Origin: Annona cherimola
Lineage: Eukaryota > Streptophyta > Magnoliopsida > Magnoliales > Annonaceae
Direction: 5' to 3'
Length of the DNA stretch: 64,000 bases
NCBI GenBank assembly: GCA_030490835.1
Contig: CM059971.1
Coordinates: forward strand, 39,542,012-39,606,011
Below the pieces are notes generated by a model. It saw only the letters and a list, made by a program, of their open reading frames with translations, had not been told where the DNA came from and did no database searches. How positions within the stretch are numbered: position 1 is the stretch's first letter; every line of letters begins with the position of its first letter. Below are positions 23,641 to 37,108 of this stretch, piece after piece. The translations under genes and the position numbers were made by a program.

Positions 23641-23885
23641 ATTATATGAAATTTGCAAGCATATGAAACGAAGGAGCCATCATCACTTGAAAATAGGCAA
23701 TCTTTAGAGAACGTGTTTTTGGAATTCATGCAAAGTCAAATGAAATTTAATAATAACATGCAAAAGTAGGTGGAGCAGTTGGATATCGCAATCCAGAGCA
23801 GGTATCATGAGTCTTCGGTTTATATTGAAGAGGACTTAAACAAAAATGTGTTGCAAGAGGGCTGTGAAGTCACTTCAAGCCTTCA
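23641..23885 (+). pseudogene. Gypsy gag-like remnant, 5' piece
   Basis: One frame reads 'PSSLENRQSLENVFLEFMQS', one stop, then 'EEDLNKNVLQEG' and 'EVTSSLHE'. The region looks like the low-complexity C-terminal part of gag in Athila/Tat-type elements. After 23890 it is interrupted by a solo LTR and resumes in the same reading frame at 35354. Confidence 0.5.
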
Positions 23886-24599
23886 TGAGGTTTGGCGTCC
23901 CCGACCCAAGGCATTGAAACCTTACTCTAGGATTGTTTTTGATTGGTAAATGTGAAACAGGATTGTTGCCCTGATCACGTGGCGAAATTTTTGAATCCAT
24001 TTCGGTTAGCAAATTTTTTTTCATTCTATTTCCTTCATCAATTTTCAAGTAACGTATACTTGAAGTTAACTCTATATATCCTTCTCAAATCATCAATTCA
24101 TTCATAATCTTATAATTCCATATCAGCATAAAGTATTCATCTGTTCTCAATCATATCATATCAATGCAAGCCATTCATGAATATTCGTAATTCAAACAAC
24201 TTGATCATTTATATCATAAACTTTCATCGTCTAACCTTAACATATGTATATTATATAATTGATACACAGACAATCTTACTTTTATCTTACGAATAATCAT
24301 ATATTCACAAGCTGAATTCAAATGGAATTCTCAACATAAATACTTATCTGTTCACACCACATTAGAGGTTTTCACAACCTAAGACTTCATTATCAACACA
24401 TTCATTCATCTACAACATGCAGGTAAATAATTTTTAGCTTTGCTCCTCCGCTTGTACCTTGTACTTGCTTAGGGTTTAGGGAAACCAAAATGTGAGTGAT
24501 AAACTCAGTAAACAAGCATTTTTATTTTAAACCTTTTTCAAAAAATTTTCTTGTAAATATTTCATGACCCAATTTCTGGGCTTTTCAAAGGCGAAGCAT

Positions 24600-24810
24600 A
24601 TGCAGATAAATATTTTCATATAAACTTTTTTTCATGGGGACATTCTCATGCCCTAAAACATTTTCATAAAAAATCTTTTTTTCATGTGGACATCCTCATG
24701 TCCTAAAATATTTTCATGGAAATATTTTTCTATGTGGACATTCTCATGCCCCAAAATATTTTCATGTAAACCTTTTTTTTTATATGGACATTCTTATGTC
24801 CAAAAACGTT
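24600..24810. repeat. ~57-bp tandem array with GGACAT...ATGTCC-type palindromes
   Basis: About four units share 'TGGACATTCTCATGCCC', 'AAAATATTTTCAT' and a T-rich run. The reverse-complement version, GGACATGAGAATGTCC, recurs in the family-C LTR at 41945-42200. GGACAT/ATGTCC is a short inverted repeat in most units. Confidence 0.8.
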
Positions 24811-25129
24811 TTTATGTCCCCATCTTGGGGCTTTTAAAAGCATATGCAAACACGCCTCTATCTATCTGGTCGGTGATGCTTGCCAAGTGATCATCCTTCC
24901 ATAGGAAAGAAATCTTTCATCTGATAGCACGCTAGCTAGGCATCCTTGAACCTTTTCCCATTTCAGAGAGAGTGCCACTGGCCTCCCGCCTTCTCTTAGT
25001 GACTTGGCCACATGTAGAGAGGGGTCATGGTTTGCAGTTGTCTTGGTTTGCAACTGCCTCTACCATGGACCTAATACTTGATCCTTTTGCACATTCATCA
25101 TTCATAATCGCATGCTAGCATGATTTTAT

Positions 25130-25425
25130 AAAAACTCATAGACCTCAGTCCGTGTCCTTGAAAACTCACAGACCACAGTTCGTGTCTTTGAAAATCACAG
25201 ACCCTAGTCCGTATCCTTGAAAATCACAGACATCTGTCTGTGTCTTTTTTCTCAAAACTGAAAGCTTGGCAACTCTGTGCCTTTTTCAAAACTAAAGGCT
25301 TGGCAACTCTATGCCATTTTTTCGAAACTGAAAGCTAAGCAACTCTATGTCTTTTTTCAAAACTAAAGGCTGGGCAACCCTATGCCTTTTTTGAAACTAA
25401 AAGCTTGGCAACTCTGTGCTAAGGT
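25130..25425. repeat. Two adjacent tandem arrays inside a family-C LTR
   Basis: Positions 25130-25235 hold about four units of 'CACAGACC.CAGTCCGTGTC', each an imperfect palindrome. Positions 25236-25425 hold five units of ~44 bp with 'AAAGCTTGGCAACTCTGTGCC'-like sequence. The first motif has a reverse-complement counterpart, GGACTGCGGTCTGTGA, at 41290-41450. Confidence 0.8.
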
Positions 25426-28400
25426 CATTTCATAAATAATGAATATGAAAACTCACCAGTTTCATTCATATCATAATTCTTGATGTGATGGTACGCTAAC
25501 TTGGTAAAATCCTTGTCATATGGTAGAAGACACTTACTAAACGAAACATGACCATTCTACTAAAAGATGTCGGCTACACCGACTTGGGAATTTCAAGGGC
25601 ACAACTACCCATGAAAACATAATTTTTCTTACCCCAACTAACCTCTTAACTTTCCGTGCATGACTTTCATTCGCCCCGACATTATATACCTCAATCACAT
25701 GGCATATTAGTCATTTTCATATAGAGAAGAGCTTGCATATTCATTTTAAACACAATTTGTAAAACAATATTCAAATCACAATTTTGGGATGTCCACCCTT
25801 AAATGGTTTTAAAATCATCAATATAAAGCAGTTTTCAAAACACTTCAAAATTCAAAGAATTTCAAAAGATGTCAATTTTTAGGAAAAATCCATAGTTTCA
25901 AAGGTTTTACTTGTTTACTTGTAAACAAGTTTTAAAACTAATATGATAAAGCAATTCCGAAACCTTTTAGTACTTGAAAGAGAGTAAAATTTTCAAAAGC
26001 TTTTCTTGCAAATATTTTTATTTTCATTTTTGGACTTTGCAAAGGATATGCAACACATCTTTTCCATTAATCCACTCTGGTATCATATTTTTCATTTATA
26101 CGACATCCCTATCATTCTTATATATAAAAAGAACATGCATATTCTTTGAATACCAAAAATCAAATCATCTAATACAATCAACTTATCGGGTTGGCCATCC
26201 TTAAACTCTTTTAGAAACAATAGTGTAAAGCATTTTCAAACTATTTTACTATTCAAAAAGACTCCACACATTCCAAGAACATCTTTTTCAAATGCTTTAC
26301 TTGCAAATACCATTTTCGTAAAAAATCAAACTTTCTTTTCACAAACTTTTTTAAAATATTCAAATGAAAACAATTTCTAAACACTTCAACTAAAAAGGGC
26401 TTGCTTAGCATGAAGCAATCCCAAAATATTTTAATATTTGAAAGATAACATTTTAAAAGGTTTTGCTTGCTTTCAAATATCATTTCATAAAGGAAATCAA
26501 CTTCCTTATCATAAAAATCCTTTCTGAAGTAGGATTTTAAAGGGCTTATCTACACATATCATTTCAAGAAATCAACATTTTAACAAGTTTGCTTGCTTCT
26601 AAGCAAATCTTAGAATCATCAGTATATAGCCCTTTCAAACATTTCAACACATGAAATGAAATCCATATTTTCAAAATTTTTCTTGCTTACCTGTAGGAAG
26701 TTCACTCATCCCTTGGATCTTTTCCTTGCCTTCACCTAGGCAAGAGGAAAATGATCATCTTATATGATTGCATATCACCATATACTTGCATGCCTTGCTC
26801 TTTATTTAATTCATGTTCACATATCACTTATCCCCAACCCTTACATGATCTCAATCTATATGTGACTCACAGCATGTTTGCCTTAATCATTTCTCCCTTT
26901 GAGATGAACACCATCATCTCATATGTCACATACATCCATTTTTCCAACGATTAATAATTTTCTTGGCTCAATACCGTAATTTAAGGCATTTAATCTCTTT
27001 AATCGTTTTAAGATACTTATTTAAAATTATAACAAGCTAAGTTCAAGTAAGATTTTCAAAGTTCATATCTACCTTTTAAACAATCACATATATATCCGCG
27101 TATTCTAGTGATTGTTTGTTTACCCCTTTTAAAACTTACACTTAATATACTAAAATTTTTTAATTACTTAAGGTACTTGTTTAATCTCTATTGCAAGCTA
27201 AATTTCATTCCAAAAATCTGAAATTTAACTGTCATTTTAATTATTCCTCAATCTATACATATTTGCTGAAATCAGACACACTGATTTATCTATTTTTTGA
27301 TTTATAATCAAATCAAGGTATTTGAGTCTGAAATTTCTATCATACATCAATAACTACATGAATTAACTAAAATAAATAATTATAGTACAAAATTTTAAGT
27401 ATTTATATTTATTTTTGTATTTTTACTCCGCTAGACAGAAGTATGTGTTTAGGGACAATTCAAATCATGTTAATTATTACCCCTATTTATATCATCCAAA
27501 AATTCATTTTTATTTTATTCGAGTGATATTAAGATGTATATTATATCATATAAATTTTTAGATCAAAATTACTTATATAAAAATTATTAAAAATTATTTA
27601 GTGCAGCTGATCCTGACAGTCGTTCTACCCTATTTAGGCTGATCTTCTCATATTTTTAATTTACAACCTGATTAACATTTCATGCTGAAACTTGAGTCGC
27701 CCCTAAATGATAAAATCATGAGTTTCCACACAAATGTTCATACTAAAAATCATTCTTTTACTATTTCTTTTGTATTTTGATTTTCTGTTCCAAATTCACT
27801 ACATAGGTTACATAAGATAACTTATAAATCATTGCAATTATTAATCTAATCATTTATCAAGGTCTCCACACTTGATCTTTGCATAATTTACAATGCAAAA
27901 CATAAAATAAATAATAACTAACCTGGATGATTAAGATTAATGACTGAGATCATTTGATCAAGGCCCCATCTCTTCTTCGCTTTCTCTCTCTCTTTCTCTC
28001 TCTCTCTTTTCTTCCTCTTTCTTCCTTGCTGCTGGAATGTCCCATGTGTTGCCCCCTTTCCTATTTATACTGTTGCATTTCATATCTTCCTTGCCCCCTA
28101 TGAAACATGTTTTAAATGCATTTAATTGCCCTTATTTGCTGCTCAAATGGGAGCCATCCAAGTGTCCATTTGATCCTCCTTTTCATTTCATTTTTTTGCA
28201 TCAATTTAAACCATTCAAATGTGATGCATTTTTGTCATTCAATCTCCACCATCCATGTGGGTTTCACCCTATGTGATAAGGCTCATTAATGCATATTTGC
28301 TTTTTATCTCTTCTATTTAATGCTCTTGAGTTAGGGTTCATTAATGCAAATGCCTTTTTGATAATCACCTTGCTAATCAAGAGTTTATCATGTGATTTGA

Positions 28401-29161
28401 CATAATTAATCCATTTATAACCTAGGGAATGTGCCCTTACCTCTCCATAAAAAATTTCATCTTCAAATACTTGGTATGAGCTAAGATATAAGCACTTAAC
28501 ATCAATTCATGTCATTTCATGAAATTCCTAGTTGTTTTACAACTTTTTAATCATAATTCTCATAATTCACTCCATTCATCTTGTAAGGTATCCTAACTTA
28601 GGTTTACCCTAAAACTTTCATGTCCACTTACCTTAAACATCTCAAGATATGTGCTTATCACTAATTAATCCCAAAATAACTCATCAAGTGGGTCATTAAT
28701 GACCAAGCCACCTCACTTGGCTCTACTCCTATTTTGTCTTTTAGTGGGAAGCTTCCTTTTGTCATTTAGTGCATATCGAAGTGATTAACTTTAAACACTT
28801 TTCTTAATCAACTTGCTTAATCCCATCCACCTAGATCATAGAGCATGTAGTTTCACACTTCTCTTCAAAATTTCACCTCAATCAGAGTTAAACATACTTA
28901 GATCTAATAGAAATAGTCATGGATGGATATAAACCCTACATTTGAAACCAATTAGGGATCCAAAATTTCCATTTATTTGCATTTTACCATAAGCTTCTCA
29001 ATTTCAAACCATTCAATGCAGTGTATTTAAAATTTTGAAATTCCTTTCCAAAACAATTCTAAAAATCATCAACTTCCATTGGTATCGTGAACTTCCCCTG
29101 TAGGCCCGTTTGGCGAAGTTATCGTGTGCGGGACTGGGTGAAGGTGCGGGGGAGAGCGGCG

Positions 29162-31000
29162 ATGGAGGCATATCAGACAGAAGCCGGCGGGAAGAGAGGT
29201 AGAGACTGTATCCCAACAGGAGGTGGTTTCGACTGTGGTGGTGACCACCACGCGGAATTCATGCATAGGGGATTTGCTGGGAGCAGAAATGCAAACACTG
29301 GCCATTACAAGTGAAGCCGTAAAGAGAATTAAACCAGACAAAGGAGCTTCGATTATGTGTACCGTGTGGTCCTCAAAATCGTACAATAAAGAGGTGTTCA
29401 AAGCTACGATCAGAAGACTGTGGAAAATGAAGAGTGGCTGCCAATTCACAGAAATGGGAGAAAACTTATACCAAGTTCAGTTGTCGGACCAAGAAGAAAA
29501 AGATCGTATTCTGAACGGGCGTCCCTAGTTATTTGAGAGATGCTTGGTCCTGATCATGGACCTTAATGAGGAACTGGACATCGCCTAAATGGTGTTTGTT
29601 AAAACGCCAATGTGGGTACATATTTTGGGAGTCCCATTTATAGTGGATAAGCAAAGCGTGGGTTATGATATTGGGCATTCCTTTGATGAAATGTTGGAAG
29701 TAGTGGCTACAAACAATGAACTAAAGATCAGAGTGTTGATTGACTGCCGAGAACCTCTGAGGAGAGGTATGTTTATCCAGGTTGGAGATCAGCAACGTAG
29801 ATGGATAGCATTTCAGTATGAAAAATTGCCATTATTCTGTTATACATGTGGAATTATGGGACATGCTCATCGTGACTGCTCCATGGCTTCCAAGCTGAAA
29901 CAACCTGTAACAGAGGAGGACTTGCCTTACAGTAACTGGCTGAGGGTGGGAGTCAAGCCCATGCAGCTTCGAATGGGAACTTCAACAGCAACAGAGCTGA
30001 ACCAATCAAGTACTTGGGCCCCAATTACTGTGATTGAGAAGGCCATTCAGAGGAGGAGTCCAGACGACATGGAGAAAATGAAAGAAATGTGGACCATGTT
30101 AGTGCCAGCAAAGAGGGGAGTGGACTTGAGCAGAAATGGAGGGGGACTGACGATGTGGAGCCTGAGCAAAGTGGGAACAGGGACAGTTTTGCGGGGTCCA
30201 GACGTGAGATGACGACCAGCAGGGAGGTAGAGCACTTGCTGAAGACTGATGCGATCTCCCATGGGATTGACTCCAAGCGTACTTCACAGAATGCAGCAAC
30301 TTCTGTAGCGGTGTTGGATGTTCCAAGCTATCAGTACTAGCAGCCTAAAACAACCTATTCTTTGGGATGTTTGGATCACGAGAATGAATGGGATAGATGA
30401 CAGAAACATCAAGCTGAGAAGGACTCTAGTCAATGCGATACAGATATGTAGGAGGGAGAGCTAGGGGAATGTATGAAACAGAAGGGGCAGCAGCAGAGGT
30501 CAGAATGGAGAGGAGCACATGTCAGAATGAACAGCGTGGACAGCCAACAGGTGGGACAGATGGGGGAAACAGTTCAATTGGGGGACAGGTTAGGGATGAA
30601 TGGGGCAGCGAAGTCGGGATTCAGCATGGACAGTCATAAAATAAAGATTGGGCAAATCAAACCCGGTCAGCAGGTTAACAAAAGTGCTCAATTGAGGGCG
30701 ACGAACCGGGGAGAAGCTGAAGGGGCTAGAAGGTATGAAACATTAGGGATAGATTATGCCTTAATTGAGATCCAAGTGACGCAGGATGGCTGTATGGAGT
30801 TAGGGAGTAGAGGTCTACCTGAAATATCAATGGCTAAGACTAATGAAGGGGCAGTTGGGGTAGGGGGTATGGAAACTATTGAGCGGGCGGGAAAGTGGAA
30901 GCGAAGGGCGAGATGGCGGCAAGAGGAGGGGAGAATGGGCACTATTGATAGTCTGGCGGAGGGAGGAAGGAAAAGAGAATTGAAAGTGATTTGAATGAAT
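29162..31000 (+). pseudogene. LINE ORF1 (DUF4283-like, CCHC zinc knuckle), broken
   Basis: This would be the RNA-binding ORF1 protein that coats LINE RNA. A likely start is the ATG at 29162 (MEAYQTE), with a frame change near 29220. The DUF4283-like segment runs from about 29370 (SYNKEVFKATIRRLW) to about 29660 and is cut by in-frame stops TAG at 29526 and TAA at 29586. The CCHC knuckle C-X2-C-X4-H-X4-C (CYTCGIMGHAHRDC) is intact at 29838-29879. The frame shifts again near 30150-30200, and a basic tail ends around 30990 (KRELKVI). Assignment rests on knuckle, position and fold-like pattern. Confidence 0.85.
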
Positions 31001-31093
31001 CTGGAGAGAGCTATAAACGGAGTAAAAGCGGGGAGAATACCGACAAGCACGAGGTGGAGGCTGAGGGGTGCCCCCAGCCCCGCCTCATCTAAA

Positions 31094-34000
31094 ATGGCCC
31101 TATTAGCTTGGAATTGTCATGGGCTTGGGAACCCATGAGCTATCCGTAGCCTCCTTGACTCGGTCAGGAAATAAGATTCCTGTTTGGTCTTCCTTTGTGA
31201 AACAAAATGCAATTCAAAAGAGATGGATAGTGTAAGAAGAAGACTCCATTTTGATAGTTGCTTTGTGGTGGATCCTGTTGGAAGAAAGGGGGGTCTGGCT
31301 CTGTTGTGGAACAATAATAAGCAAGCTTGCGTGAAGAGTTTCTCTCTACACCATATTGATGTAGACTTTCTGGGTTAGTGGTTCACAAGGTTTTACAGCC
31401 ATCCCGAAACTCATAATCGACATCAGAGTTGGAACATTCTTACTAGGCTGAGTGTGGGAAATGATGAACCATGGCTGATTATGGGAGATTTCAATGAAGT
31501 AGTGGGGCCAAGTGAATACATAAGCAGTAGGTCCCGTCCTCAGAGCCAAATGGACCTTTTTTGTGAGACTATTGATAAATGCAATCTGCAGGATCTTGGC
31601 TTCTCTGGGACGCCCATGACATGGAGGAACAATCGGAGTGGGCGCCAAAGGGTGGAAGCAAGATTGGATAAGGGGTTTTCATCCCTATCTTGGGTGAACC
31701 GGTTCTCGCATGCAAAACTCTTTCACTTATCGATTGCTTCATCCGACCACTGTCCTATAAAATTAGTCCTGGATCCACATGAGATAAGGAGAAAGCCGCC
31801 GCGGGAGTTCAAATACGAGCTCTTTTGGGCTCGAGATAAGAAAGCCTCTAGAATCATTGAGCAAGTGTGGAATTCAGAGCTCTCGTCGGCCTCAAGCGCA
31901 GCTGATCAACTCCAGTGGAAGCTTAATCGGTGTGGCATCGAACTTTCGCACTGGAATCGAAGGAAAAGAGGTAATCTTCAAAAAGCGATCGACAAGAAGC
32001 AAGAGGAACTTAATTCTTTGATGAGTAAGCAACCCTGTGACGACAGAGATGAGTCTATCAAGAAGTTAAAATTCCAAATCAACCTTCTGTTAGAGGATGA
32101 GGAGAAACTTTGGAGAATGAGAGCGAAGTCACATTGGTTAATGAAGGGAGACAGAAATACCAAGTTCTTCCACCGGATGGCATCCCACCGACTCCGAACA
32201 AACTTTATAGAGACGCTGAGAGATAAGAACGGCAATTGGGTTAAGGAACAAGACAGGCTGCTGGATTGGGCGATGTTGCACTCTTCTGAGATCTTTTCTT
32301 CATCTAATCCCTCGGAGGAGCGATGGGTTGAGAATGTTATCACGAGAAGAATTTTTGTGGAACAGAAGAGATCCTTAACAACTCCGCTACAGAATGAGGA
32401 AGTTATTAAAGCTATTAAAGGTATGAGCCCGACCAAGGCTCCGGGCCCGGATGGCATGTCGGCGGGATTCTTTCAAAAACACTGGAATATTGTGGGTACA
32501 GAGATCATAAAGTGGTGCAAGTCGTTCATGGATGAGAAAAACCCTGCAAAACTCCGAAGACACCTCATGGAAATAAATGCTACAACAATTATTTTGATTC
32601 CAAAAATTGTTGGAGCTCAGGCGTTGTCTCAGTTTAGACCTATCAGCCTATTTAATGTGTCTATAAAATTTTGGCAAAGGTCCTAGCTAACAGACTGAAA
32701 TTGGTTCTGCATGATGTCATTGGTGAGGAACAAAGTGCTTTTGTACTAGGCCGACTCATCACAGATAATATGCTGATCGCATATGAAGCAATTCACTCAC
32801 TCCAGAGGTGAAAGATAGGGCAGAAGAACGAAGTGACTATCAAGTTGGACATGTCGAAGGCTTATGATAGAGTTGAGTGGAAGTTCCTCAAACGGGTTCT
32901 GGAGTCTATGAATTTTGGTGAGGTGTGGATCCAGTGGGTTATGAGTTGCATATCTACAGTCAAATACCGTGTCAATATAAATGGATTCAAATCCAAATAC
33001 TTCATCCCTTATAGGGGGTTAAGGCAGGGCGACCCTTTATCTCCATATCTATTTTTGGTTTGTGCGGAGGGGCTCTCCGCCCTGATTTCTTATGAGGTGG
33101 CACGTGGAGCAATTCATGGAATCAGACTTCAAGCTCGTGGCCCGTCTATTTCTCATTTGCTGTTTGCGGATGATGCAATCTTTTTTTTTTGAGGGCGGAT
33201 GGAAGGAATATCAGGAATTTCTTGGAAACATTAAACCAATATGCAGCTTCGTCGGGTCAGTTGATAAATGTGGACAAGACGGCAGTTTTCTTTAGTTCCA
33301 ACATGGATGGAATTGCTAGGAATGAGATAATCCGACTTATTGGGTCTGCTAGGCAGGATTTCCACCAATACTTAGGCCTTCCGGCTTGGCTTGGAAGATC
33401 AAAAACTGGTATGTTCAAGGGACTAAAAGAACGGGTATGGAATCGTATCCAGGGGTGGAAAGGTAAGTTTCTCTCGTGGGGGGAAAAATAAGTTTTAATC
33501 AAGGCGGTTGCCCAAGCTATCCCTTCATACACTATGAGCATTTTCTTACTGCCCAAATCATTCTACAATGATATAAATGGGATGATCAGTAAATTTTGGT
33601 GGGGAGAGAAGGATGGGAAAAGGAAATTGAGCTGGGTAGAATGGAAGGAGATCTGTAAACCAAAGCGAGCGGGGGGACTTGGCTTCAGGGACTTCCATAA
33701 ATTCAACTTGGCCCTTCTTGCTAAACAGGTGTGGCGGCTGGTATCCTCCAATTCATCATTATGCTGTAAAGTTCTTAAGGCCAGATATTTCCCAAATGAT
33801 GACATTTGGAACTGCAAAGCGAAGCCATTGGACTCTTTCACCTGGAAGAGTATTCTGAAAGCAAGAGATGTAATTCGGAATGGCTGCAAATGGAGGATAG
33901 GCGATGGGAGTCGGGTCTGCTTCTTCGGAGATGGGTGGCTTGATTCTAAGGTGACAAAGGCGGGCCCCCTTCCGCTCTCTATCCCTGAGGAGGTGAAGGT

Positions 34001-35222
34001 AAACTATTTTATTGATCGCGATAACAGGTCATGGAAAAGGGATCAGGTGATGGCTGCGGCGGGGGAGGCCACTTGGAGGGAGGTATGTTGGATCCCTCTC
34101 CCCCATGAATTGGTGGTGGACTGCATGTATTGGAAGCACGAACCTAATGGTTTCTTCACGGTCAAATCGGCTTACAGATTGATGTGATCAAATGATGCTG
34201 AACCGAATCTTCCTGGAAGTTATAAAGCAATCTGGCAGCTGAACATCCCAAGTAAAGTAATTATCTTTGGATGGCGACTTATCAAGAATGCCCTCCCCAC
34301 ATTGGATAACCTACGGCGTAGGGGAATTGAGGTTGATCCGACATGCGTGTTGTGTAGAAATGCTTATGAAAATGGGGACCACCTATTTCTTGACTGCAGT
34401 CGAACCGAAGGGGTATGTAGGAAAGCTGCAAGGATGGAATCCCAGGGGGCTACAGTTATGGAGGTTGTTGCGACCCTTGTGCAGAAGGAGAGACATGAGG
34501 ACCTTACTTTGTTCATTTTGAGCTGTTGGAGGGTATGGTATTTACGGAACAAACTAAGAGAAGATGGAATCCAACCACGGTTTGAGAATACTCGGGCATG
34601 GTGTGCGGAGTTTCTTAGTCAATAGAGGAGCGCGACTTACACGAGCCTATTGGACTGTCCTCTTGTGTCCCGATGGTGTAAACCGCCAGTGGGGTTTATG
34701 AAGATAAATGTGGATGCGCGGACTCTGGGGAGTTTGGGTTCTTTTGGGTGTGCAGCAGTCATGAGGGACTCCCAAGGTACTTTCATTGCAACGAATGGAT
34801 GGAAACGGAGGGCTGTGATGGAACCACTTTTAATGGAGGCTACGGCGTTTCTGTTGGGCCTCAGATGGGCACTCCAGCTAAAGGTACGGTATGCTCAGAT
34901 AGAAATTGATTCGCTCATCCTATGCAACTATTTATCGAATAAGAAGTCTATTTCATCCCCGGTGGGTTTCATTATAACTAAAATCCAGTCTATTCTAAAC
35001 AACAATGCCCAATTTTCTGTCCATCATGTTCTCAGACTTGGAAACGTTGTGGCTCATTCCTTAGCAGAATTGATCTTGTTCTCTGATATAGACCATATGT
35101 CATGGTGGGGCGACCCACCCCAGTGTATTAGGGGGAAATTATGTAAGGACAATTTTTTGGCAATGCATAACTTGGGTAACTCTATCCCTAATCCCTTTAG
35201 GATTGAAAGGGAAGAGGGTTAG
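31094..35222 (+). pseudogene. LINE ORF2: endonuclease, reverse transcriptase, RNase H, broken
   Basis: It starts MALLAWNCHGLGNP, the usual start of the APE-type endonuclease, followed by 'FLCETK', 'IMGDFNEV' and 'SSDHCPIKL'. Reverse transcriptase motifs include KLDMSKAYDRVEW (from 32845), GLRQGDPLSPYLF and FADD (33163-33174). A C-X2-C...H...C zinc segment (34344-34397) follows. The RNase H of the RVT_3 type has Asp in INVDA, Glu in LLMEA and Asp in IEIDS. Stops fall at 31136, 31172, 31376, 32809, 33489, 34185 and 34623. One-base frameshifts fall near 32662 and in the T-run at 33181-33190. Catalytic residues are still readable but no protein can be made. Confidence 0.93.
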
Positions 35223-35353
35223 AGTTTTCTCATGTTTCTTTTTATCCAAAAAAAAAATTCTAAAAATCATCTTTTGTATAAAATCACATTTTACCCTTGT
35301 ATAGCTTCAAGTCATATTGACTAAGCTTAGAATAGATAGGGTTTCACATGAGG

Positions 35354-37103
35354 AGAGATTTACTGATTTGGCAACAAAAATTGCCCCTCAATTCGTGCTT
35401 GAACAACTAGTTATGTCAATGAAAAGCAAAGAAGTGGAAGAAAAAATTGATGAAGAAATAGAGATTGATGTGGTGGACAAAGTTGAAAATTATCATAACA
35501 ACATGCCTTTAATTTGTCTTACCAAAATCAAGGTGCAACATGACTTGATTGATTAATGGACACATTTGGAGAGCACCGTATTGAAGCCATCAAATCAAGA
35601 CCCTGAAGAACAACTCTTCTTTAGCCTCTTTGAAATATAAGAAATGAGGCTAACAAATCTATTTGAGGAGGCTAAGAAGAGATCTAAACTTCCAATTCAT
35701 AATCCGCATTAAAGGAGTTTTGATCTAGCTGGAATTAATTGATCATTATATGGGTGGCGGGCTGAGGACGCTAAACTTAGCGCTGAATGGGAGACAACTC
35801 ATTATCCTTTTTTATTTTTGTTCCGAGATAGGATTTCATGCTCAATTATGTGTCTTGAAGCAGGAAAACCCAAGAAAGATCACCATTTTTTTAAAATTGG
35901 CATGCAAAAGAGAGTTTGATTCCTTACTTGGTCAATTCTCTATGAATACATATGTTGTGATCTTGGAAAGTGTAGCTCAACATGATTCAAAAAGCTAATT
36001 TCATCAAGCAATCATTTGTTCCTCTCTTGTTGGAAAGAACAAGGCAGTTGTAGATCTATGCTTGAAGCATTGATGAGAAAAGATGGAAAAGAATGCATGG
36101 AGGAATCCATAGGTCATTTTCTCTTCTATTTATTTAAATCAATTTCAACATGTTCAATTTAGTAAAATGTAGTCAAGTTGTAGTTTAGATGGATGAAAAT
36201 GCAGATTTCAAGTTATTATGGTCATTCAAGCAAGCACAAACTCAAGGCAATGAATAATAGACTTATTATGTTAAATTTGAGATTTCAATCCATTTTCAAG
36301 TTGTTAAATGATGGGATCAAAGGTTTTCAAGCTTCTCATGATTTAGAGGAGAAAAGTGTAGTGTGTTAAAGCCACAACCTTAAAAGCGAACCTCGACGCC
36401 AAATGTTGCAAAGGAACATCAATGGAGCATAAATGCATTCAACAGCATCGGTGTCATGGCCACCAAGTTGGGGGCAGCAGCCTCCACACTATAAAAAAAC
36501 AAAAAAACAAAAAAAGAAGAAGGTTCAAGTGCACAACCATCAAAGGCAACAGCATCAGCATAGTGGTGACTTGCAATAAAAAAATTTATTTTTCCAAGTG
36601 CAAAAGTGATCAGCAGTACTATGGCCGTGGCTTCCAATCTCGTGGTCGTGGCCATAGGTAAAAAAATAGATAGCCAAAGCAGAAAATGCATGTCAACTTC
36701 AACAGGCCATTACTTTTGATCCTGTACCGGAGCCACTGCATATTAACGAAAAGCATTTTTCGAGCCTGTTGATGTGGCGACCATGGCTTGCCTAGTTGAG
36801 CTCATTTTCAATTTTAAAATCCTCCATATTTGCATATTTCGACGCCATTGAAGTTCTACATAATTTTTTTACTGCTTTTAGTTAATCACCCATTTTATTA
36901 CTTTAAGTAAAAAGGTATGCAAGTGGATGATTTGCATTTTTCATATATTTGCAGGCATGTGGATGTGCTACTAGTGAGTAATTTTTTTCATTTGATCTAT
37001 TCCATTATTTTATTGTGGCTAAGAGTTTAAGGTGGTGGAAGAAGATTTTATGGACTGCACTTATGGTATCAATGATGCAGCTTGAAGCTTAACTTGGATT
37101 GCC
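35354..37103 (+). pseudogene. Gypsy interior, second piece (gag-like end and 3' non-coding motif)
   Basis: The frame from 23885 continues here as 'ERFTDLATKIAPQFVLEQL' up to a stop near 35555, with short open pieces to ~35710. At about 35755-35850 the DNA has 'GAGGACGCTAAACTTAGCGC' and then 'GGGAGACAACTCATT', a conserved non-coding signature downstream of coding domains in Athila/Tat-type elements. Beyond 36100 I recognise nothing. A family-C LTR interrupts at 37109 (TSD TGAGA). Confidence 0.5.
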
Positions 37104-37108
37104 TGAGA

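Larger units (their letters stand above)
29071..35255 (+). mobile_element. L1-clade LINE with RNase H, full-length layout, dead
   Basis: The element is 6.2 kb, ends in a short poly(A), and is flanked by a perfect 16-bp duplication, AATTCTAAAAATCATC, at 29055-29070 and 35256-35271. It has the plant L1 layout: ORF1 with a zinc knuckle, then ORF2 with endonuclease, reverse transcriptase, a zinc-finger segment and RNase H. Both ORFs carry stops and frameshifts. It inserted into a family-C LTR. Its higher GC content stands out from the surrounding AT-rich LTR. Confidence 0.95.
23891..35348 (-). mobile_element. Family-C solo LTR, ~5.3 kb, split by a LINE
   Basis: Ends are TTTGGCGTCC (decayed TGTGGCG) and GGGTTTCACA, with perfect TGAGG duplications at 23886-23890 and 35349-35353. 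Without the LINE and its extra target copy the LTR is about 5.26 kb. It carries the terminal hairpin (AACAGG-loop-CCTGAT, 23957-23976) and three tandem arrays at 24600-25430. On the minus strand a TATA-like GTATAAATAGG lies near 28067. It has no coding capacity of its own. Its removal restores the host gag reading frame. Confidence 0.85.

Noticed and set aside
30025..30326. Minus-strand open frames opposite LINE ORF1, and 31978-32457 opposite ORF2
   Set aside because: They are antisense shadows of recognisable LINE coding frames.
36419..36691. Open frames near an A-rich run at 36490-36520
   Set aside because: No domain on either strand; the sequence sits in the decayed gypsy interior.
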